NCBI GenBank assembly: GCA_030606845.1
Contig: JAUWFP010000020.1
Location: 1-17,581 of the forward strand
From: Anaerolineales bacterium
GTDB lineage: Bacteria; Chloroflexota; Anaerolineae; Anaerolineales; E44-bin32
Direction: 5' to 3'
Length of the DNA stretch: 17,581 bases
The notes under the pieces were generated by a model. It was not told the origin of the DNA. It saw nothing but the letters and a program-made list of their open reading frames with translations, and did no database searches. How positions within the stretch are numbered: the stretch's first letter is position 1; each line of letters starts with the position of its first letter. This document shows, in pieces, positions 13,187 to 17,581 of the stretch. A program made the position numbers and the translations under genes.

Positions 13187-13251
13187 GGGGAGATGGTATC
13201 GCCTACGGCTCACTCAAATTGACATTTAGTAGTAAGAATCCTTCCCTCGCT

Positions 13252-13335
13252 TGTCATTGCGAGGAGCCCGCTAGGGCGACGTGGCAATCTCCCGTCAAGA
13301 AACGAGGAGATTGCTTCGCTTCGCTCGCAATGACA
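13252..13335. repeat. Nested palindromic repeat, GTCATTGCGAG type
   Basis: Outer arms TGTCATTGCGAG (13252-13263) and CTCGCAATGACA (13324-13335) are a perfect 12-bp inverted repeat. Inside, GCAATCTCC (13284-13292) pairs with GGAGATTGC (13306-13314). This type of intergenic palindrome is seen in many unrelated bacterial genomes, often in many copies, and is thought to spread as a non-autonomous element. Confidence 0.85.
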
Positions 13336-13390
13336 TTAAGGGACGGGCATCCGATGCATGGAGATGATGCCCTCAAGAGAAACATCGTAG

Positions 13391-13431
13391 GGATTTCTCG
13401 GTCGCCGCTTCGCGGCTCACTCGAAATGACA
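13391..13431. repeat. Second intergenic palindrome
   Basis: GGATTTCTCG (13391-13400), a tight hairpin GCCGC-TTC-GCGGC (13404-13416), and CTCGAAATGACA (ending at 13431) resemble the companion class of the repeat above. It ends 16 bp from the stop of the minus-strand gene, so its transcript hairpin could help end both converging transcripts. Confidence 0.6.
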
Positions 13432-13446
13432 GTTACCTGGACCCCC

Positions 13447-14154
13447 TCAATTCGCAGCAGAGACCTCACACCCATTCTCGAACCATAGGTGAAGATCGTA
13501 ACCACCAGACTCGGCCAAAGTGCCGAAGAAAAACTCCACACGCGATAGCCTGTCCACACTTCGATCCTCGGGATCACCGATCCAGGTGGTCATGATCGTC
13601 GGTGGGGTCAGGTCCTCATCGGACCATATAACCTTCCCGTCCACAAACGTGTTGAAAATTGCATCATTAGACTTCGGCCAGTCGATCTCGATGCGTGTGA
13701 TGGTGAGCGCCACCCCGCTGTCGTTCTGCAGCCGCCAGGTAGCGATGTTGCTGGTCGCGGAGAGGAAACGCAGGTCGAGCTGAGCGCAGATGTCCGCCGG
13801 CGGCGTCAACGTATGCCCGGGCGTGGCACTTTGGGTTGCCGGTGTTGACGTTTGCAACGTCGAGTTCACCATCGGCGTTTCGGTGCCCGGCCATGATGGT
13901 GTGTCGAGTGTCGGTATTGAGGTCTCGTGTCCCGCTGCACCTGGTGAAGGTGTACCTTCCACCTCGCCGATTGTGCGTGTGGAAGGTCTAATTGGGAGAC
14001 CGGGTACAAGGGATCCATCGAAGAGATCCAGTGCGAAAACCAGTGTTACCGACACGACCAGGAATAGAAGTACAGCGAGGATGACGAGCATGCCGAGCTG
14101 CCTGCCCGTCATACCCAGAATCCTTCGTGATCTACTCCCGGTTTTTCGATTCAT
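13447..14154 (-). CDS. Membrane-anchored protein sharing the kinase's extracellular domain
   Basis: This 235-residue protein has a basic N-terminus (MNRKTGSRSRRILG), one membrane segment (about residues 20-41), and a Thr/Pro/Ser-rich linker (about 60-120). A C-terminal beta-rich domain runs from about 123 to 232. That domain matches the C-terminal domain of the adjacent kinase: a Cys near the start (Cys123, kinase Cys494), IATWRLQNDSGVALTI against IAKWVITNNSGATITI, WIG near the centre, EFFFGT against EVFFGT, and NGC near the end (Cys229, kinase Cys601). The two Cys probably form a disulfide outside the cell. The gene lies 39 bp after the kinase on the same strand, with AGGA before its ATG. 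It may be a co-receptor or decoy for whatever the kinase senses. I do not recognise the domain. Confidence 0.75.
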   Translation of the reverse strand: MNRKTGSRSRRILGMTGRQLGMLVILAVLLFLVVSVTLVFALDLFDGSLVPGLPIRPSTRTIGEVEGTPSPGAAGHETSIPTLDTPSWPGTETPMVNSTLQTSTPATQSATPGHTLTPPADICAQLDLRFLSATSNIATWRLQNDSGVALTITRIEIDWPKSNDAIFNTFVDGKVIWSDEDLTPPTIMTTWIGDPEDRSVDRLSRVEFFFGTLAESGGYDLHLWFENGCEVSAAN

Positions 14155-14193
14155 GTCGTTGTCCTGAGGTTTTGTGCCCAGCGGCTTAAAAGG

Positions 14194-16017
14194 TCAGTTC
14201 CCTGCCGAAGCCTGGCAGCCGTTATCGAAAGTGATAAGCAGGTTGTACCCGGATGCGGCGGCGTTGGTGCCGAAGAAAACCTCCAGTTCAGCCGATGAAT
14301 CCACATCGCGCGCCGACTGGCCGCCGATCCAGTTAGAATCGATGTGCGCGCTTGGAGGCGGTTCCTCGCCCATCCAAATGACGGGGCTTCCCACGGAGAT
14401 GTAATGAAGCGCATTATTAGAGGCAAGCCAACTGAGATCGATCGCCGCGATCGTGATGGTCGCCCCGGAATTGTTCGTGATCACCCACTTGGCGATGGTG
14501 CTTATGTATGAGAAGCCTCCGATAGTGATGAGTGGGCAGACATCCTCTGTCGGTGTGGCGGTGCGAGTTGGTGTTAGGGTGGTGGTTGCTGTGGGTGTCG
14601 CTGTTCGCGTGGGCGTAAACGTCGCACTGGGGGATGATGTGGCGCTTGCCACCGGCGTAACGCTCAGCGCGCCTGTCACGGTCGCTGTGGGTGTTCGTGA
14701 TACCGTGGGCGTTCTGGTTGATGCGCTCAACGCTGAAGCGGTTTCCGTCAGTGCTGCGGTTGCGCCCGGCGTGCTATCAAGCGCTGGTGGAAGGACCGGA
14801 TTGTCCGACCCGCTCGACTCGATCAACAGCACCTGCAGCGTCGCCGCGATCGCCGTTTGGAGCTGCTCTTCAGACATGCTTGATCCGGCCGCGAATGCCA
14901 CTGCGGTCGAAAGTGAATCCACCGTCGCTTTCCAATCTACCGTTGGGCTTGGGGTGAGGTTTGCCTCACCACCTAGCGCCGCATTGCCGGTGTTGAACGA
15001 ACGGCTGATCAGCCATAGGGAGGGCAGGAGGATCAGCGCTCCCAGGATTATGAATGGGACTAACTTACGCTTCTTTGGTGCGACGGCATCGATCAATGTT
15101 TTATCTTCGTGGTCGTCTTCCTCAGGTTTGTACTCTAGAGTCGCGTCATAGGGGCGTCTCGCACCGGGCTTGAGCGCACCTTCCTTCGAGTCGTAGACCT
15201 CCTGCAGAGCGCGGTCGAATGCCTGGCTCAGGGCTAGGGCAGATGCATAGCGATCCTCAGGGCGTTTTTCCAACGCTTTGATCAGGACCTTGCTAATCTC
15301 GTGCGGGATGTTCGGATTGATCGTTGTCGGTGGTGGTAGAGGTTCACTGGCCTGCTTCATCGCAATTGCCAGTGGCGTATCCGCGTTGAAGGGCAGATGC
15401 CCCGTGCACATCTGGTAGAGCACAATTCCTAATGCATAGACATCGGTCTTTTCGCTAACCGCCTCGCCGCGTGCCTGTTCCGGGGCCATGTACTGTGGCG
15501 TCCCGATCACATTCGAACCCGTCAAACTTACCGTGGCGTCCCCGACGTGTGCGGTGCCGAAGTCGGAGAGCCAGGCATTGCCTTCGATGTCCATCAGGAT
15601 ATTGGCTGGCTTGACATCGCGGTGGACCAGCCCTGCGTCATGAGCATACTGCAGCGCTTCCGCAATTTGACGAATGATGTGCGCGCCTTCCTCTGGTTTG
15701 AGTGGTCCCTTTCGTATGCGTTCGCGCAGTGTGCCGATCTCCATCAGCGGCATGACAATGTAGTAGATCCCCTCCTCCATACCGAAGTTCAGGATAGGGA
15801 CGATGTGCGGGTGATGAAGGCGCATAAGGATCGCGGCCTCGCGCTCGAATCGGGGTTGAAAATTCTCCTCATCATCGAGCCAGGGAGGCAGCACCTTGAC
15901 GGCCACCTCCTGCCCCGTCTCATCCTCAACGGCTTTAAAGACCGAAGCCATCCCGCCGCTGCCGATCCTACTGACGAGGGTATATTTGCCTAATTTATGG
16001 TCTTTCCATTTATACAT
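14194..16017 (-). CDS. Membrane Ser/Thr protein kinase (PknB-like) with extracellular sensor domain
   Basis: This 607-residue protein has an N-terminal Hanks-type kinase (about 12-270): Gly-rich loop IGSGGMASVF, VAVK with Lys41, Glu60, HRDVKPAN with Asp134 and Asn139, DFG (152-154), and GTPQYMAPE (172-180). All catalytic residues are present. A juxtamembrane stretch with Thr-rich sites leads to one membrane segment (about 319-338). A long Ser/Thr/Pro linker follows (to about 492, with repeats of the TPTRTATPT kind), then a beta-rich domain (494-603) with Cys494 and Cys601. There are no PASTA repeats, so the ligand differs from that of classical PknB. The kinase should phosphorylate Ser/Thr in cytoplasmic targets. 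AGGA lies 5 bases before the ATG. The next gene encodes the same sensor domain. Confidence 0.93.
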   Translation of the reverse strand: MYKWKDHKLGKYTLVSRIGSGGMASVFKAVEDETGQEVAVKVLPPWLDDEENFQPRFEREAAILMRLHHPHIVPILNFGMEEGIYYIVMPLMEIGTLRERIRKGPLKPEEGAHIIRQIAEALQYAHDAGLVHRDVKPANILMDIEGNAWLSDFGTAHVGDATVSLTGSNVIGTPQYMAPEQARGEAVSEKTDVYALGIVLYQMCTGHLPFNADTPLAIAMKQASEPLPPPTTINPNIPHEISKVLIKALEKRPEDRYASALALSQAFDRALQEVYDSKEGALKPGARRPYDATLEYKPEEDDHEDKTLIDAVAPKKRKLVPFIILGALILLPSLWLISRSFNTGNAALGGEANLTPSPTVDWKATVDSLSTAVAFAAGSSMSEEQLQTAIAATLQVLLIESSGSDNPVLPPALDSTPGATAALTETASALSASTRTPTVSRTPTATVTGALSVTPVASATSSPSATFTPTRTATPTATTTLTPTRTATPTEDVCPLITIGGFSYISTIAKWVITNNSGATITIAAIDLSWLASNNALHYISVGSPVIWMGEEPPPSAHIDSNWIGGQSARDVDSSAELEVFFGTNAAASGYNLLITFDNGCQASAGN

Positions 16018-16048
16018 CAGTGTCCTGCGCGTCTACATTGACAGCATC

Positions 16049-16068
16049 GCAGAGCAGGCGTGCTCTGC
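16049..16068 (-). other. Perfect hairpin upstream of the kinase gene
   Basis: GCAGAGCA and TGCTCTGC are perfect 8-bp arms around a 4-nt loop, centred about 42 bp upstream of the kinase ATG. If transcribed, it would form in the leader; otherwise it may be an operator. No T tract follows it in either direction. Confidence 0.4.
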
Positions 16069-16207
16069 ATGTGTGGATTTAATAACCGACCGTCCAAGCC
16101 TGACAGTTGCTTGCGTCTTCTGTAGCATATCAACGATCGCCTTATCTCTACTTTACAGGTGCCTTACAGTGATATCAAGATGACTTTATTCCGGGGGGAG
16201 GAAGTCG

Positions 16208-16321
16208 ATGATGCGCAAAACATACGACCATCGATGGGAGCTGCATCAGCGGGGCTTTCTCTCACAGATCACGCTTTGCTATCGACGACGGGAATGCCCC
16301 GCTAGGAACGAATCACTATAG
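16208..16321 (+). CDS. Candidate small protein, 37 aa
   Basis: The ORF starts with two ATG codons (16208, 16211) right after the very strong ribosome site GGGGGGAGGAAG (16193-16204) and reads MMRKTYDHRWELHQRGFLSQ and onward to TAG at 16319-16321. It is basic, with two Cys (residues 24 and 30). I recognise no family. It lies in the 451-bp gap between the kinase and the propeller gene, which otherwise shows no clear gene. The strong site is the only support, so it could be a chance ORF or a leader peptide. Confidence 0.25.
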   Translation: MMRKTYDHRWELHQRGFLSQITLCYRRRECPARNESL

Positions 16322-16386
16322 GCTGGACACGAATGAAGGTGGTACAAATACTCTACTTCACGACCTTGGAGTGGAGGGAGAAACAA

Positions 16387-16443
16387 ATGGTTCGCCGTCG
16401 GCGGCTGATGTATTTCCGGCGGCAATTAATTCGACGTTTTTGA
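16387..16443 (+). CDS. Candidate Arg-rich leader peptide, 18 aa
   Basis: The ORF is MVRRRRLMYFRRQLIRRF, with 8 Arg among 18 residues. GGAGGGAG (16373-16380) lies 6 bases before its ATG, close to ideal spacing. It ends 25 bp before the start of the secreted propeller gene. It could be an upstream ORF whose translation affects the next gene, but nothing beyond the ribosome site and position supports this. Confidence 0.25.
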   Translation: MVRRRRLMYFRRQLIRRF

Positions 16444-16468
16444 TTCTTGGAATAAGCATAGGCGGCAT

Positions 16469-17581
16469 ATGTCCACTCCAAGCAAGCTTCATTTCCCCAG
16501 ACTGCTGAGCGCAGTCCTCATCGTATTGCTAGCCAGCCCAGTACTGCTTGTGCAGGCGACGCTGGCGCACCCCTCTGAAACGGAACGCGTGAGCATCAAT
16601 AGCGCGGGCTCTGAAGGCAATCAAGTTTCGAGAATCCCCAGCCTCAACGCCGATGGCCAGCTCATCGTCTTCGCTTCTGAAGCGACGAATCTGGTCGATG
16701 AGGACACTAATGGCGTCCAGGACATTTTCACCCACGACTGGCTCACCGGTACAACCGAGCGCGTGAGCCTGAGCGGGCATGGCCAAGAAGCCAATGGCGC
16801 CAGTGATTGGCCCGAGATCAGCGCCGACGGCCTATCCGTCGTTTTCACCTCAACAGCCACAAACCTCGTCGATGGAGGTTCGAACGGCCTCGAGGATGTC
16901 TTCGTAGTCGATCTCCAGTCGGGCGTGGTCGAACGTGTAAGCCATCCCGCATCGGGAGGCCAGGCCGATGCACCCTGCAGCCAACCGGTCATCTCTGGCG
17001 ATGGCCGCTTTGTCGCTTTCGTTTCCGCCGCCACTAACCTGGTACCGGGTGCGACTGAAGGTCTGGGGGAGATCTACCTCTATGATCGCGCAGAAGGATC
17101 TCTGCAACGGGTCAGCGCGCCGCTCAGCGGATCAGTGAACGATGGCGCGAGTGGAGAACCGGCGATCAGCGCCGACGGAAGTTGGGTCGCCTTCTCATCG
17201 AGCTCAACCCAGCTTGTTCCTGGTGACACTAATTCGCGGCGTGATATTTTCTTTTGGAACAGAGATTCGAGCGCGCTTGAACGTGTCAACGTGACCCAGA
17301 TTGGCAGTCAAGCCGATCGTTCAAGCTATGCTCCGGCGCTCAACGCGGACGGTCGATTCATCGTTTTCCGGTCACATGCGACGAATCTGGTTGCTAGCGA
17401 AACACCGAATTTTGGTGACATCTTCCTACGTGACAATATAAACGGTGCGCTGCAGCGCGTGAACCTTTCCACAACCGGCGACCAATCGCCTAATGGAGCC
17501 AGCGACGAACCGGCGATCAGCGCGGATGGCCGTTTCATCGCCTTCCGCTCGAATGCCACAGACCTCGTTACAAATGACAAC
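16469..17581 (+). CDS. Secreted PD40/TolB-like beta-propeller protein, 3' end outside the window
   Basis: The frame stays open from ATG 16469 to the window end, 371 codons, with no stop. A signal peptide (LLSAVLIVLLASPVLLVQATLA, about residues 10-31) is followed by tandem repeats of about 57-60 residues. Each repeat runs ERVS...G...N..S..P.ISADGR.VAF.S.ATNLV..DTN...DIF..D. Six copies are visible, for example PAISADGSWVAFSS, PALNADGRFIVFRS and PAISADGRFIAFRS. These are PD40-type propeller blades as in TolB, and the DTNxxxDIFxxD part is common in large secreted Chloroflexota proteins. The likely function is extracellular binding; no enzyme domain is visible in this part. The ribosome site is weak (GGCGG at 16461-16465). 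Confidence 0.85.
   Translation, partial: MSTPSKLHFPRLLSAVLIVLLASPVLLVQATLAHPSETERVSINSAGSEGNQVSRIPSLNADGQLIVFASEATNLVDEDTNGVQDIFTHDWLTGTTERVSLSGHGQEANGASDWPEISADGLSVVFTSTATNLVDGGSNGLEDVFVVDLQSGVVERVSHPASGGQADAPCSQPVISGDGRFVAFVSAATNLVPGATEGLGEIYLYDRAEGSLQRVSAPLSGSVNDGASGEPAISADGSWVAFSSSSTQLVPGDTNSRRDIFFWNRDSSALERVNVTQIGSQADRSSYAPALNADGRFIVFRSHATNLVASETPNFGDIFLRDNINGALQRVNLSTTGDQSPNGASDEPAISADGRFIAFRSNATDLVTNDN

Noticed and set aside
14453..15151. A 232-codon plus-strand ORF rich in Val, Gly and Ala
   Set aside because: It lies opposite the kinase's Ser/Thr/Pro linker. Its VGVAVRVGV-type repeats are the mirror of the TPT codons, and the kinase on the other strand has all its motifs.
16529..17580. 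Several minus-strand ORFs of 69-137 codons
   Set aside because: They are opposite the continuous propeller gene, whose regular blades and signal peptide are clear. Their repetitive look comes from that gene's repeats.

Overview
The window looks like a chromosome segment from a Chloroflexota bacterium, probably Anaerolineae or a relative. The main clues are a Ser/Thr kinase and a partner protein with long TPT/ATPT-type extracellular linkers, an F420-type (Ddn-like) oxidoreductase, an MsrP that carries a lipobox, and a dense load of toxin-antitoxin genes. Base composition is moderate. I see no rRNA, tRNA, CRISPR array, transposase or integrase. The taxonomic call is an inference from protein style, not from a marker gene.

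Region 1 (1 to about 11.6 kb) is an accessory island of small two-gene modules, most with their own promoter and operator. In order they are: a decayed AbiEii-like nucleotidyltransferase; a Phd/YefM antitoxin with a COG1569 PIN toxin; a minus-strand wHTH-nucleotidyltransferase with a HEPN gene broken by one stop codon; a SagB-type nitroreductase lipoprotein; a second, intact wHTH-nucleotidyltransferase/HEPN pair; a Ddn-like deazaflavin oxidoreductase; MsrP/MsrQ methionine-sulfoxide reductase; a DUF6036-like nucleotidyltransferase with a 311-aa winged-helix protein (the least familiar unit here); YefM/YoeB; and an AbrB-type antitoxin with a PIN toxin. The gaps hold two families of short hairpin repeats, one built on CCGATTA and one on TCAGYGGTTC. 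A truncated copy of a nucleotidyltransferase operator and start codon lies at 11.42-11.46 kb. The pattern suggests a region that gains, loses and recombines small modules.

Region 2 (11.7-13.2 kb) is a 12-TM MFS transporter with a possibly structured leader. It is followed by two palindromic intergenic repeats, one of the widespread GTCATTGCGAG type.

Region 3 (13.4-16.0 kb, minus strand) is a two-gene operon. A membrane Ser/Thr kinase has an extracellular C-terminal domain after a long Ser/Thr/Pro linker. Next to it is a one-TM protein that carries the same extracellular domain without the kinase, which suggests a sensor pair.

Region 4 (16.2 kb to the end) has two tiny ORFs with strong Shine-Dalgarno sites, then the first 371 codons of a secreted PD40/TolB-like beta-propeller protein that runs off the window.
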